From positions 62,001 to 126,000 of the forward strand of contig JAODUP010000140.1 of assembly GCA_025642065.1 (NCBI GenBank): a stretch of DNA of 64,000 nt, in the 5' to 3' direction. Made by a program: the position numbers and the translations under genes. This document shows, piece by piece, positions 24,801-36,051 of this stretch; within the stretch, counting starts at the first letter, position 1; each line of letters starts with the position of its first letter. The notes under the pieces are model-generated. The model ran no database searches. It saw only the letters and a list, made by a program, of their open reading frames with translations, and had not been told where the DNA came from. This DNA comes from Paralvinella palmiformis. Lineage: Eukaryota; Annelida; Polychaeta; Terebellida; Alvinellidae.

Positions 24801-27800
24801 ATGTGAATAAGTACAATGTGTTTTTTTCTTTTAAGTGTTTGGCTAATATTCATATTTATCCAAGTACCTAATCTTCATTTTGACTAAATGAACTTGGCTA
24901 TAGGACAGTTCAAACATAAGATAAGTGAAAAGTTAACTGGGACCTTGAAGAAAAAAAATTGTCTTGCTGCTTAAAAATATTTTCAAAGAAAGGGAAAGAT
25001 AGAATAGATAGAATTTTATTTCCAACATCCATAATACAAATAATATATATATATATATATAAAAGCTACATGTAATTGTAAAACAGATTTGGAATACCGG
25101 TGGACCAGTGTAGCTATGAAGCTGTCTTCCCACTGCCCCATAATACATAATAGTGAGGTTCTCTGTGTGTGCATGTATAACCTTCAGCTGGCAACGTAGA
25201 CATCAAAAAGGAAAACAAATATTAGTATATGTATATCCTAAGAGCTCTAACGGGATCCAAAACACACAAAATTACAGAAAATAAAACAATCTAACAGGTC
25301 AGTTAAAATTCTAGACCTTCATTGTATTCAACAAATGTATTGCCCCTTCATGATAATATGCCAATATATAAACCGGCTTCTATTTCATGTACCTCGAGGG
25401 TATGATAATTCTCAAGCAGTTTTATTGGGTGTCTTCATTTGTTTTAAAACATTTATTGAAAGTCTAATTTAAAAAATTAAACTTTGTCCACGGAAATTAT
25501 ATATTGTGATGATATGTTGTGGAAATTTTCCCTTTGCTAATTTCAAAAGGCTTTGTGTCACAGACCTGCAGATTTGAAATCAAATTTCAGCGATACCTGT
25601 CACTGAAATGGTTTATTTCGTGAGAAGTCACACTCAGTCTTATGTCCCAGGTTTTGACCACTGTTGAGGCTAAACAATTACTCACTTCTGATAGAGTGTA
25701 TTTAATGCAGTCTTTCTTTTAGTCCAATAATGAGATCAAGTACAGAATCTTGTGGCTTGACTATTGTTTTATATATATTTATATGGTTTTATATATATTA
25801 TATAAAACTCTATTTATAAGATTCCACATTTCTATACAGAAAGGTTGCCATCAAATCATTAAAACAGATGGTTTGTTCTGTTTCTCATTTTGTTGTTTCA
25901 GTATGTGCATAGATGCCATATCAAATTGTGTATTTATGAGCCTCAGTGAACACAGATGTTGAACTTGATGAAACATGAGAAATCTCATTTATGCTTTCAG
26001 TGATCCTACTATGACTAAAACCGTTTAGCCTCTTTGTACCAATTCAGTGACAGTTTTTGCGTTGAAATCTTGTGAAATTTCTGAAGTACACATCTTATGC
26101 AAGAAATATCCTTGAAACTATGATTTCCATGTAAGCAAACAAAGATGCCTCCAACTAATAATGGAAATAGATTCTCAATACCAGTAAACAAAGATTTATC
26201 AGTATATATGCATATATAGTACTATATATTACATAATCCAATAGAAAATTGCATAGTCCTATACTCACAGACAAAGAATCCTGAACTTGTGCCCATAACA
26301 TGTTAGTTTGTCTGGTCTCTGCATTAATTATCTTTGGGGCATTCTTTACTATTTTTAGCAATTGAGAATTATGCTCAACACTTGTGGTAATAAGTCCCTA
26401 TCTGTGACACCTCCTTTTACATAAAACAATCTAACAAGTTAGTGTGATTTACAGAATGGTTCTATTAGAAATAATGAAAAACATTATTTCAGAATTTTGT
26501 CATATTAATTATATTTTTGCTGCAAGTGTACAAGTGTTAATTCTTTGTGGAAAAAAAGAGCAAAAAAAGATATTTGTTCTTGTTGACGTAGATAATTTCT
26601 GTGAGCTACGTTTGCCTTCTAACTCTGATTAACCACAAAATCAGACCCTTACAGGTCTCGCCTCTTGACCTAGGTAAGCCAACCTGAAGTCATTAGCTGA
26701 TCTAATTATAAAGCAAATATATATATTTTCAATTTTCTTTCAGTCTGTTGAAGCAAAACTTTAGTGGACGAGGAGCATTGTGGCCGAGTTTCCCTAGCTG
26801 TTAGCAAGCTATTACTAATTATTCAAATGATGTGATTCCTGATTTCAACTGGCTTATTCATGAAATATAAATTTCTTATTGTTTGATTCATATTAAATAT
26901 AGAAGAAAATGAAAGAAAGAAATGAAAGTTAGAAAACATATGCCATTTTATTCCTGTGTCTTCTTTGTCCTTTCTCTGATCTGGAAACCTTTTTGGTTTC
27001 TTCAAATGTTGTTCGAGTGAAAGTATGAAACTGTTCCATTGCATTATCCTGGATACAATTTTCTATTTACCTGTATCATTCAGATTGATGTAACAGTGGC
27101 TGGGTTGTCTAGTGCAGACCCTGTAACATGTAGTCGAGGTGTTGTCATTAAACCCGATACCAGCTTGGATGCTGCAGCCGAAAATAGTTATGATGCCATT
27201 ATATGTCCAGGAGGCATGGGTGGTGCAAAGAATCTCGCTGGGGTAATCATATTTTTCATTATTTGAACAGAACATTATAGTCCTGTGAAGTCTTTTATAA
27301 ATATAATTATGGTTAGACATGTTTGTGTCTTGATCAGTTATTAACCTTTTTGGTTATTTTCAGTCATCCATGGTTGGTGAATTACTGAAGAAGCAAGAAA
27401 CTGATGGAAAATATGTAGCTTGTATATGTGCAGGTATGATAACACACACATTCACACACCCAAATTACTATTTTGTATTCATCTGTTGTTAAATCTGAAG
27501 TAAGCTACAACCATTAAGTCGCCTACACTTGGTATTTATTTATTAGTCACTTGTTACTGGGAAAGTCTACCACCGATTTTACAAATATATCGATGTTACT
27601 TTCATATTATCAGAACTTATTTCACCATAGTTTTATCCCTGATGATTTTTTCTCCATCTGATATGGACGGCCTGCTATAATGATTTTAATAACTGATCCT
27701 GGTTTCATTTAATTTCTGTCTATATACAGGGGGCTCTAATGGTATTATGCCACCCTACAAAATTCTACATTTGTTATAATTTCTTGCACAATTTCAAGAA

Positions 27801-30800
27801 TATTATCAACTATACTAGTATAATATAAAGATCAATAATAATAATTAATTCATGGGTGTTTTAAGTAAAATAATTAAAAATACAATGAAAAACAATAATA
27901 TGCATAATAAACTTTGTAATAAATTCAGTTAAATCAATTTAACAAAATGTTCAATAAAAGGTATGCCTCCACTCCACAAGCCTGTAGATACTCCTCGATC
28001 TGAGTAGGCATGTTAGTGTCATTGAAATAATCATGAATTGGCTGTTCAAGCTCTCTAACATTTCTGAGAGGTTTTTGGCTTTGTGACACTGAGTATTGTC
28101 ATCCTGTAAAAATACTGTTCACCATTACCAAGCAGGTAAACAGATGGTACTGGAAAGTCACTGAGGATGTCGATGTAATCGATCGGTGTCATTAATGTTG
28201 CTACACACGGTATGAAGGAGTCCATGGTTCACAGTTGGGACTACCACTTGATCAGTCAGTGGATTTCTTTTCTGTACATTTAATGAGCCATCACCATTGA
28301 ACATCAGTCAACAGTTCTGTGTTTCTTCTCTGTACGTATGACGCACCATCACTTTTGAACTTGGATTCACCAGTGAAGATCACCACAGACTTGTCCAGCC
28401 AATTCCTGTCTCAAGGTTCACTGCAAAACTGAAGCCACATAGCTCAGTATAGTTATATGATTTCAGGCTTCTTACCTAGTATGGGACCATGTATAACTCA
28501 GTAGCCTTGATGCATCTTTTAACTGTAGAGTGGGAAGCATTCACTTTGGGCTCCCTCCAGGCACTCTGAAGCTGCCAAGATGCTAATCATCACTGCTGGT
28601 GAATCATCTGGGTCAGTGTCCTGTCATCTCTTTCACTTGATATATGTGGTTGTCCAGTCCTTGGGAGATCATTATATTCTCCCGTCAGCTGGTGGGGTGT
28701 TATGGCAGCCTCAACAGCACAGTGAGATCATATTAGATGTCTGAAAATTCTCCTCTGGCTCTCCTGATTCTCCCTGCTGATTCAGCATGACTCAGGTCAC
28801 CCTCGTCATCAAGTGAGACATCACAAAATCACTGATATTCCAAAAATGTATGGTTTGGAGAATTAACAAATATTCCATCATGATAATAACAGGGCTCCCA
28901 TGTGTCCTGGAAAACAACATATTCATTTTCCAGGTCCTGGAAATGTCCTTAAATGTTACAAAATAAGACAACGTCCTGGAAAACATTGCCTGTGAAATAA
29001 TCCACCTAGAACAAAAAAGCCTGTGAAAAAGTATTATGCCTATAGAAGAAAACTTAGATTGTAGAAGAAAAGGAGTACCAGTAGATACTCTTGATAACCC
29101 ATGTTAGTTAAAATTTAAATAAAAGTGGACGAATCAGACAGCTAGAAGAGGTGAGGAGGAGGCTGTACCATAACAATTTTGTCCCAGAAAATATTATTTC
29201 CTTGGTTATTTTAGTTTAATTAGGTAAAATTTTTAAATGAATGAATACAGATGCCATGCTTCACATTTCTGTTCATTTTTAAATAGCAAAATATACAGAA
29301 ACATATACCCAAATAAGTGATCCAAAATGTATGTGATACAGGGTTAGGGTAATTGTAATCAGTAATCAATATTATTTTTGACCAATGTATTAACATGCAT
29401 GAACATGTCACATCAGTATGCCGAGCTGCCTACTACCATCTTAAGAACATCCACTGTTTAAAAGCATTCTTGACACAAGAATCACTTTTAACTGTAGTTC
29501 ATGCCTTTGTTACATCTCGTATAGACTATTGTAACTCCCTGTTATATGGCATATCTGATTATAACATTAATCGCCTTCAGCGAATTCAGAATAGTGCAGC
29601 TCGCATTGTAACAAATACTAGAAAATATGATCATATTACCCCAATTCTTCAAAAACTACATTGGCTACCTGTTAGACAGCGTATCCATTTTAAGATTCTG
29701 TTAATAACTTATAAATCTATTAATGATATGGCACCAGAATACCTGTGTGAACTGGTTTCCATTAGAAAGTCATCCCGAAAACTCAGGTCATCCAGTCAGA
29801 TACTATTGCAGGTGCCAGTGTCTCGGCTCAAGTCATATGGTGATTGTGCGTTTAGTGTTGCAGCCCCCCAATTTGTGGAATAAGTTGCCGGCAAATATTA
29901 GAAATTCGTCGTCTCTTGGAAATTTTAAGTCTCTTCTAAAAACACACCTATTTAAGGTCGCTTTCACAGATAAATAATTATTATCTTTTAAATCATTACA
30001 GGGTTTTTACAGACATTATTTGGGGTATTATTAAATTACATATTATTTGTACAGCGCCTTTGAATGGCTCCTGCTAGTAAGGGCGCTTTATTAAATATAC
30101 ATTATTATTATTATTATTATCTCATAATTGTAATCGCCACTTCCAGATGCAATGTAATCGATTACAACTTAAATGTAACCGTAAACAGCAATTACTTTCA
30201 CGATTACACAAGGTATTTAATTATTTACCATATGTTATATCATGCCAGAGATATGGTTTGGTATGTAAGGAAAAAGATAACAATAAAATTGATTTACCCA
30301 TTGAAAGACTACTGTCATATTTATACGCATGATGATTTGTGAATTTATTTTGTTCTATGAACATCAGATGAAAATGTGTTGAAACGCTACTTCAGATGTA
30401 TATCTATAACTTAATGATGTCCAAGCTGTCTTAACATTTATTAATCTGTCACGCATAACAGGTGCAGTTCTTTATTTATCTTTAGCTCCCATTGCTTTGA
30501 AAAGTCATAAGATTGGTTCTGGCAAGACCATTACATCCCATCCTGTTGTGGGAGATGAAATGAAAGAAGCAGGTAGGCAGTCTTTAATTTCTTTATTAAA
30601 AATATTCACTCATACCATCAATGTTAATAACCTGGCAGAGAGTTATGGATTTAGTTAGACTTACATGCATATGATTCTCCACCACAGTGGAATATATTTA
30701 TTTTATTCTACATTCCGATTGTCTGTTTATGCTTCTTTTATTAGAATTGGAATAATGTGCTACCAATTTCCACTAAATAAATCTTCATTCTGTTATCAGG

Positions 30801-30957
30801 TTATAAATACAGTGAAGATCGTGTTGTTGTAGATGACAAACTAATTACAAGTCGTGGCCCTGGAACGTGTTTTGAGTTTGCTTTAGCTCTTGTTGAACAT
30901 CTTCAGAGTAAACAGAAAAAGGACTCTATAATACCACCGATGCTGCTTAAACTGTGA
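21829..30957 (+). CDS. PARK7: PARK7/DJ-1, protein/nucleotide deglycase and redox chaperone (complete)
   Basis: Five exons: 21829-21912, 27084-27242, 27364-27433, 30486-30572 and 30800-30957 (TGA at 30955-30957). All splice sites are GT/AG, phases agree, and the product is 185 residues (human 189). The N-terminus reads [16 protein letters not shown]. Glu16, Cys103 (in CICAAP) and His123 (in TSHP) correspond to human Glu18, Cys106 and His126. The C-terminus has [18 protein letters not shown]-1 is a dimeric DJ-1/PfpI-fold protein of cytosol, nucleus and mitochondria that protects against oxidative stress; deglycase/glyoxalase activity is reported but debated. An in-frame upstream ATG at 21745 would add 28 residues. 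The long introns hold many transposon relics. Confidence 0.95.
22001..22470. repeat. two-unit tandem repeat, period 239 bp
   Basis: TTGACATTAAGTGATGTC at 22052 recurs at 22291. The matching continues through ATTTAATAAAC and GATTCTGTTATACA, giving two diverged units of about 239 bp in PARK7 intron 1. The units are unusually rich in C-runs (TGATGTCGCCC, ATCTCGCCC) for this AT-rich region. Confidence 0.75.
22537..22630. repeat. ~92-bp direct repeat, copy A
   Basis: Nearly identical to 23552-23640 in the same orientation: same TATAAAATAGTACAATTATA start and same GTTAACAGAC end, differing by a small indel and a few bases. About 1 kb separates them and a SINE lies between. The high identity suggests a fairly recent duplication. 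Confidence 0.85.
22850..23112 (-). mobile_element. tRNA-derived SINE
   Basis: Read on the minus strand, it starts with a tRNA-like head including GGTGCCAAGGGTCACAGG and the B box GGTTCGATCCC. It goes on through AACATCATGGGTGGTTGACC, CTGCTCCCCTGTGAGTGGTG and AGAGGTTGTGCCAAATAAGC. Same family as 34280-34632 and 19858-20112, but with an internal deletion of roughly 90 bp relative to the 34-kb copy. Confidence 0.7.
23552..23640. repeat. ~92-bp direct repeat, copy B
   Basis: Second copy of the repeat at 22537-22630, in PARK7 intron 1. Confidence 0.85.
24025..24318 (+). pseudogene. internally deleted hAT transposase (BED finger fused to C-terminal tail)
   Basis: The frame starting at 24031 reads [12 protein letters not shown], then [19 protein letters not shown], then TKC. 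This is a BED zinc finger with its first Cys lost. It runs straight into [13 protein letters not shown], the hAT C-terminal dimerisation motif. After a frame break, [18 protein letters not shown] follows. The catalytic middle, normally 400-500 residues, is missing. It is a deletion derivative in PARK7 intron 1. Confidence 0.6.
25042..25060. repeat. (AT)n microsatellite
   Basis: Short run of AT dinucleotides in PARK7 intron 1. Apart from it, about 24.4-27.0 kb shows nothing recognisable. Confidence 0.85.
27955..28790 (-). pseudogene. Tc1/mariner-like transposase relic
   Basis: Minus-strand translation across several frames and stops gives [11 protein letters not shown] and [12 protein letters not shown] (helix-turn-helix region). 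It continues with [21 protein letters not shown], resembling the Tc1 box VIFSDESKF...G....V.RR. Further on is [14 protein letters not shown], resembling QQDNAPCHRA. The catalytic Asp of the first box reads Gly, so it is inactive. It lies in PARK7 intron 3. Assignment rests on two degraded motifs. Confidence 0.5.
28890..29200 (+). repeat. hAT-like MITE fragment (CCTGGAAA family), copy 1
   Basis: Begins CAGGGCTCCCATGTGTCCTG followed by repeated GTCCTGGAAA, a familiar hAT-terminus pattern. The interior with GTTAGTTAAAATTTAAATAA, AGACAGCTAGAAGAG and GAGGCTGTA is shared with 34632-34935. No right terminus was found. Confidence 0.5.
29339..29398 (+). repeat. left part of hAT-like MITE split by a LINE
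   Basis: Starts CAGGGTTAGGGTAATTGTAA, a hAT-like terminus, and is interrupted by the CR1/L2 fragment. Sequence of the same GTAATCGATTACA type resumes at 30118-30220 past the LINE tail, so the LINE appears nested in it. Confidence 0.45.
29390..30120 (+). mobile_element. CR1/L2-type non-LTR retrotransposon, 5'-truncated
   Basis: An open frame at 29395-29883 reads [45 protein letters not shown] and [15 protein letters not shown]. This is the region after the polymerase core in CR1/L2/jockey-type RTs. A one-base shift near 29877 carries the frame on through [12 protein letters not shown] to [11 protein letters not shown]. The 3' UTR has GGGCGCTTTATTAAATATAC and an (ATT)n tail. The polymerase core and endonuclease are missing. 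It lies in PARK7 intron 3 and looks younger than the relics at 16.5 and 33.0 kb. Confidence 0.75.
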
Positions 30958-31279
30958 ATACCAATCATAAAAGATCAGTTAGCCCAAGGAATATACAGAC
31001 AAGATGTCTTATCAGAGGGAAATTGCTTTGTACATAATGATGAACGCTTCAAACTTTTTAATATCGCTGATGTCTTTGAATTAAGTTTATTTGCTTGTCA
31101 ATGCAACTTACCTTTTTGTTGCTTCAGTTATTTAGGTTTTGGTTAATTAATGAAAAATGTTATCATGCTTTTGACCTTTTGGTGTATTATAAATGCAGTC
31201 CAATGGTAAGTGATTAGGTATTAAAGCATGTTTTGTTATGTTTCTGACATAGACAACAATTATTTGTTGTGTGTATGCA

Positions 31280-31285
31280 ATTAAA
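31280..31285 (+). terminator. candidate PARK7 polyadenylation signal
   Basis: ATTAAA about 320 bp after the stop, followed within 25-45 bp by a T/G-rich stretch. A second ATTAAA lies at 31220-31225. This is a weak call from motifs alone. Confidence 0.35.
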
Positions 31286-31799
31286 ACATTCATATTTCAG
31301 TAAATTTGTTTTGTGCCTATTTGTTGTGTAATTATTATGAAATTTAAATTTCTATTTTGGTATTGATGTCTGATGCTTAAAGCAATTTCAGTAATATTGC
31401 TTCATTATGAACAGTGTAATTCTTGGAAGTACATAGTACAAAGGCAGTTTGGTGAAACACCTAATTATGGCAACATTCCAGCAGTAGTCAGGTATTGTAT
31501 TGGAGTGGTATTTTATGGTCTGAAATATAGTCTCCTGACTTCTAAAAACAAAACTGCAGCATGGGATTTCATTGTTTGTGAGGATTATTTATTGAAAAGC
31601 TGTGGCCTAATTGTATAATAATCATAAAAATTAACCTGTAGCCATAATTAAGTACTGTGTTTGATTAACATACAACTTGTGCCATGTACAGATCGCACTA
31701 ATCTAACCATTACCATGTGAAATATGGAAACTTGAACAAACATACTACATAGATACAACTATGCATATCTACGTTTGTGTGTAGTCATATACACCCACT

Positions 31800-32845
31800 A
31801 ATCTTTCTCTATGGATGTGGAGAGAATGCAGATAACATGCAGGGTGAAAAGGTATACAAGGTTAGTCTTGCATTATTTTAATAATGGGTAATCGACTTTC
31901 TTTGATATTTTCCAATCAAGCGATTAATCTAATCTAATTAAGATAGATAAATTTGGTTATAGAAAAGGTCACCGGAAGAAATAACAAACAGAAGCTACGT
32001 GTAGAAGAAGTCAAATAAATTATCATTTCTCCATTGATCTATTTTCTTGAAATCTTCTGAGTTACTAAATTCATGGTGTCATTCGATTATTGAGTTATTA
32101 GTTGGAAACTGTTTGTATGAATGTTGTCATAAAATCACATGAATATATGCATATATTAGCTTATTATGTGCTATGACAACAAACAAAACCAGTGAGTAAG
32201 TTTTTGTCTAGTGTGAACTTAAAGAGTACATGGTGGAATTATGAACTTGGAAAGAACATCTTGTGTGTGTGTGTGTGTGTAAATGATATAATATATATAT
32301 ATATATATATATTAAAATCACCTATTATATGTATATTACTTGAAATATTTAGGTAATATATGTATTGCTTACTGAGATTTAATACACATTACCTGAAAAT
32401 GTCTGGTAATATACATATTACCTGATTATACAGATTAACTGTAACATATACATGTATAGGCATGTTACGAGATTAACAGGCCTTGCAAGTTAATTATCCT
32501 ACAGAGCACTTTTCCAGAAGGAATAGAGGATCATATAGATCATGTCTGACGATGACAACATCGATGTGACGCTTGGACAAGTATCACATCGTGCCTACAG
32601 ATCGAGATATCTTACATGTGTTGAAGAACAAACTACACATGTCAACTATGCTACACTTTGTGTAGGCTTCCCTGTCTTTCTCTATGGTGGGAGTAAACAT
32701 GCAGATAACATGAGGTAAAAGGATACAAGAGTCTTGCTTTTTTTGGCGTGATATTTAAAAGCGATAACAACTAAGAAGAGATAAATGGTTTAAAAGCACC
32801 GGAAGAATACAACGATCGTTAGAAGAAGTCAAATAAATTACATTC
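31800..32845. repeat. two diverged copies of an unknown ~200-bp repeat
   Basis: 31805-32037 and 32670-32845 share CTTTCTCTATGG, CATGCAGATAACATG, CACCGGAAGAA and AGAAGAAGTCAAATAAATTA in the same order. They are separated by about 0.6 kb that includes a (TG)n(AT)n run. No coding capacity is seen. Confidence 0.65.
32261..32313. repeat. (TG)n and (AT)n microsatellite
   Basis: Run of TG dinucleotides followed by AT dinucleotides in the PARK7-ARMC9 spacer. Confidence 0.9.
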
Positions 32846-33004
32846 TCCCAAATATACTATTTCAATATCCATTAAAATAGTAACATTGAACAAAAAACAT
32901 TTCATCTGTTGCCAAAAGATGCTTCATTTTAGATCACATAAACTATATTCCGAACTAGTAGCTTAGAGAAACCGACGTGGTTATCCTTTTATCTGTGAGT
33001 ATGG

Positions 33005-33165
33005 GATTCTATCGTGAAATGCGTCGTCTCTTGAAAATTAAAAATCCTTCAAAAACAACCCCTCAAGGTCGTTTCACCGATAAATATTTTTAAACACTTA
33101 CAGGTTTTTTTACAGACATATTATTCGGTGTATTATTATATTACAATATGCTCCTTGAAGAAATA
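33005..33165 (+). mobile_element. CR1/L2-type 3' fragment (old copy)
   Basis: Matches the 3' parts of the copies at 29.4 and 16.5 kb (CGTCGTCTCTTG..., AGGTCGTTTCACCGATAAAT, TTTACAGACATATTATTCGG) with many changes. The GCGCTTTATTAAAT end is missing. Confidence 0.55.
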
Positions 33166-34279
33166 ATATAAATTTGCTCTTGTTACTGTATCTATTTAAA
33201 ACATCCTTGTAAAAATTGCTTTTGTACTTTCTTTGTTAACTGCAGTAACTTATAATTACCTATATTCTAGAAGGCTGCATAATTTAGTTATGCCTTGGTA
33301 AAATTTAATGTGGGAAAGGCTGCAAGATACAACTACTATTTATACACTGTAATCAAAATATAATTAAAAATGTACAAAACATTAACTGATCTGAAGTACA
33401 TAATATGTGCATATCTGAAATAAAATGTAATTCTTACATTATACATGTATATCAAATAAGTAAAAATATGACCTATATCTTATGGACAGAAACAGCATGG
33501 GGACATTAGCGAAGACATTAATGTATATTAATCAATACTATACATGAATGAGGCCATATGCTAATTAAGACTGTAACATCCTAAAACCATTAACAAAACA
33601 ACAATTAGCAAAATTTGCATATTTTATAAACTGGATTCATGACATATATATGACATGTCAACCCAAAGTTAATTAATTAGTGCTATAAAACATCGATCAC
33701 TTCAAATCACGAAGGCTTTGCATTTGAAACATCCAAAACTTGCCAGCTTGGACAACTGTGCCATATGTAATGCATGCATGGTGTGCAAAGTTGAAATAAG
33801 TTTAATGTCTTGGATTTCATGAAGTTTACTGTAAGTGTTTAATATATTATATGGTAAACACTATCATCATCTGGACTCGTTTCAGATTGCATGTTGCAAT
33901 GACGTGTAAAAATCTAGTATCAATCTGGTGTTTTTTAGTAATTATATCATTATTGTAGTGATATCATCATGTGTGTATGGTAGTGGTAGTTGATTGTGTT
34001 ATATATGTCCATATGGGGAACATCTGCTTGACCGTGTCTTGAAGATAAAGATATGTTATGCATCAAAAAGATACATTCTGTGATGTTCTACAGTAATGAT
34101 TATTATCGTCCAATAGTTAATTATTATGTGTATTATATTTATCGAAGGCATCGGCATGTCGGTGGTATTTCCTAAGGAATGGGCAAAATAACCCCCCCCA
34201 CCAATCAATAATCACTTCTTGGTTTTATTTTTTAATCCCCCCACCGAAGTCATTAATAAAAGTGGGAGTAAAGTAGTTC

Positions 34280-34632
34280 TACCTAGTAAGCTCTGGTGGC
34301 CTAGCAGTTAAGCACCCGGCACTTGGTGCCAAGAGTCACAGGTTCGAACCCAGCAAGAGGTCCGAAACTTTCCCAGACATTAATTTCTCGGTTCACAACA
34401 TCGTGGGTGGCTGACTACATTATATGGGCTGCCATCTCCACTGAATTATTAAAAATAAAGAGGGACATTAAGACCCCCTGAGGACTATGGCAGTGACCAC
34501 CCTCAGAGTATTTCTGCCCCATCTTTCCGTGCTGCTCCCCTGTGATAGGTGGGGAAGTTCTCAACGACTCCAACATAGAGGCTGTGCCGAATAAGCGACA
34601 GCCTGGGGATTCTCTCCAAAAAACAAAGTAAG
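34280..34632 (+). mobile_element. tRNA-derived SINE, fullest copy
   Basis: The head has an A box (TGGCCTAGCAGTTAAG) and a B box (GGTTCGAACCC) about 40 bp apart, as in a tRNA. The body with GTGGGTGGCTGACTACATTA and CTGCTCCCCTGTGATAGGTG is shared with 19858-20112 and 22850-23112. It is followed directly by the CCTGGAAA-family hAT fragment. Three copies within 15 kb show this SINE was active in this genome. Confidence 0.75.
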
Positions 34633-34935
34633 CAAATTGTCATGTATAAGAAAACTTTAGTTGTAGAAGAAAAAGAGTATTGGTACACGGGCCTACTATC
34701 CCATGTTAGTTAAAATTTAAATAAAAGTGGGTGGATCAGACAGCTAGAAGAGTTGAGGAGGCTGTATCATAAAAATATCAATAATCGACCATACATTGAA
34801 TAAATCAGGAGACCGTTTTTCACAAGTAGCTTGATTTGTTACTTTTAAATCTTGTGTACTTTGTCTTAGGAAATGGTTATTCTGTCCCAGAAATGTCCTG
34901 GAAAATAAAATTTACTTGGCTGTGAGAACCATATA
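34632..34935 (+). repeat. hAT-like MITE fragment (CCTGGAAA family), copy 2
   Basis: Shares GTTAGTTAAAATTTAAATAA, the CAGACAGCTAGAAGAG block and GTCCTGGAAAATAAAATTT with 28890-29200. It ends in TGTGAGAACC, which read backwards resembles a decayed CAGGGTTCTCACA terminus. The SINE at 34280-34632 lies where its left part should be, so the SINE may have inserted there. Confidence 0.5.
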
Positions 34936-35343
34936 TGATATACATAAGTAACATAGCCGTATTAAAGTTGTTCAATAAAATATTGCGATTTTGGCCATTA
35001 TTATGGGTAAAATAAGATTTGAAATTGAATTAATTGATAAGTTCCAATGTGATAATACAATTCTAACACCATAAATGAAATGATTAAACCTTATGATTTT
35101 ATAGCCATAATGAAATAGGTCTGATATTTGAGTAGATAAGTAAAATTCAATCAATGTATTCAATATTAATATATCATACAGTTATATAATTTTCATATAC
35201 TTTTAACTGTCGCACTCAATGATTAAAAATATTGTGTTATCTATGTCATAATTAATATTCAATCATTCTAATTATTAATTTATATACGTTCTGAATGAAT
35301 CAAAACCAAGTAACGGTCGCATAAAATGCAAGGGAACTATAAG

Positions 35344-35425
35344 GTCTTTGGTGGCGCAGCGTAGTAAACGACCAAGGAACTAATGCGCCAATGACGTCAC
35401 AAACTTTCCTCAAATCCTATTGGTT
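35344..35425. promoter_or_regulatory. CRE and CCAAT cluster, or SINE-head relic
   Basis: TGACGTCA (35392-35399) is a perfect cAMP-response element. CCTATTGG, an inverted CCAAT box, follows about 20 bp later. Just upstream, TGGCGCAGCGTAGTAAACG resembles a pol III A box. It is either an orphan promoter, perhaps for a distal 5' exon of ARMC9, or a mutated SINE head. The sequence does not decide. Confidence 0.3.
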
Positions 35426-36051
35426 AATAATTAAATCTACTTTTTGATGATATTTATTATAATAAGCAATAAATATGTAAAACATAATCTGTTGTAACGC
35501 ATATATTATGCATATATATTATTACCCCAAAATATTATAGCCCCATACATTGTAAATTATGTCAAGACCAGCTGCATTTTGTGCGGGCCGGTTAGAAAAT
35601 ACCAAAACAATTGAAATTTTGGCATTGGTTACGGGGGTAAATCATACAATTAATTTATGTCTTAAAGGTATACATTAAGCCGATCATCATTTATATTCAG
35701 GTAAGCATAATTATTACATACTGCTAGTTATATATACATTTGAATATAAACAAATGAAATGCGTATCGAGTTATATTACAAATAACTGGTTGAGTCTCAG
35801 TTTGTCCAGTGACGTTTGGGCTACTAAGTAAACACTAATTAAATAACAGTGGAATGAATAAATACGAATACATTACTTTACTATCTATACATCATCGTTT
35901 AAATTTAAAATGCTGAACTATCTGCGTGTGTAAAACAGTTTAACTCGGTGAGAATAAACGATTTGTACTTGTATTTAATATTAGTTATAAAGTATACATT
36001 TAGAGTTAGAGAACTAATTAAGACTGCAAGAACCTTGAAGAAGTAGTAGTC

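Noticed and set aside
29395..29883. 162-residue intact frame as a host gene
   Set aside because: It is the post-catalytic part of a CR1/L2-type RT, truncated at 5' and followed by the LINE 3' tail.
31373..31618. 81-residue frame after PARK7
   Set aside because: Lies just past the likely polyadenylation site, with no conserved motif and a length expected by chance.
34280..34360. tRNA gene suggested by good A and B boxes
   Set aside because: No acceptor-stem pairing or complete cloverleaf, and the sequence continues into a body shared by two other copies: a SINE.
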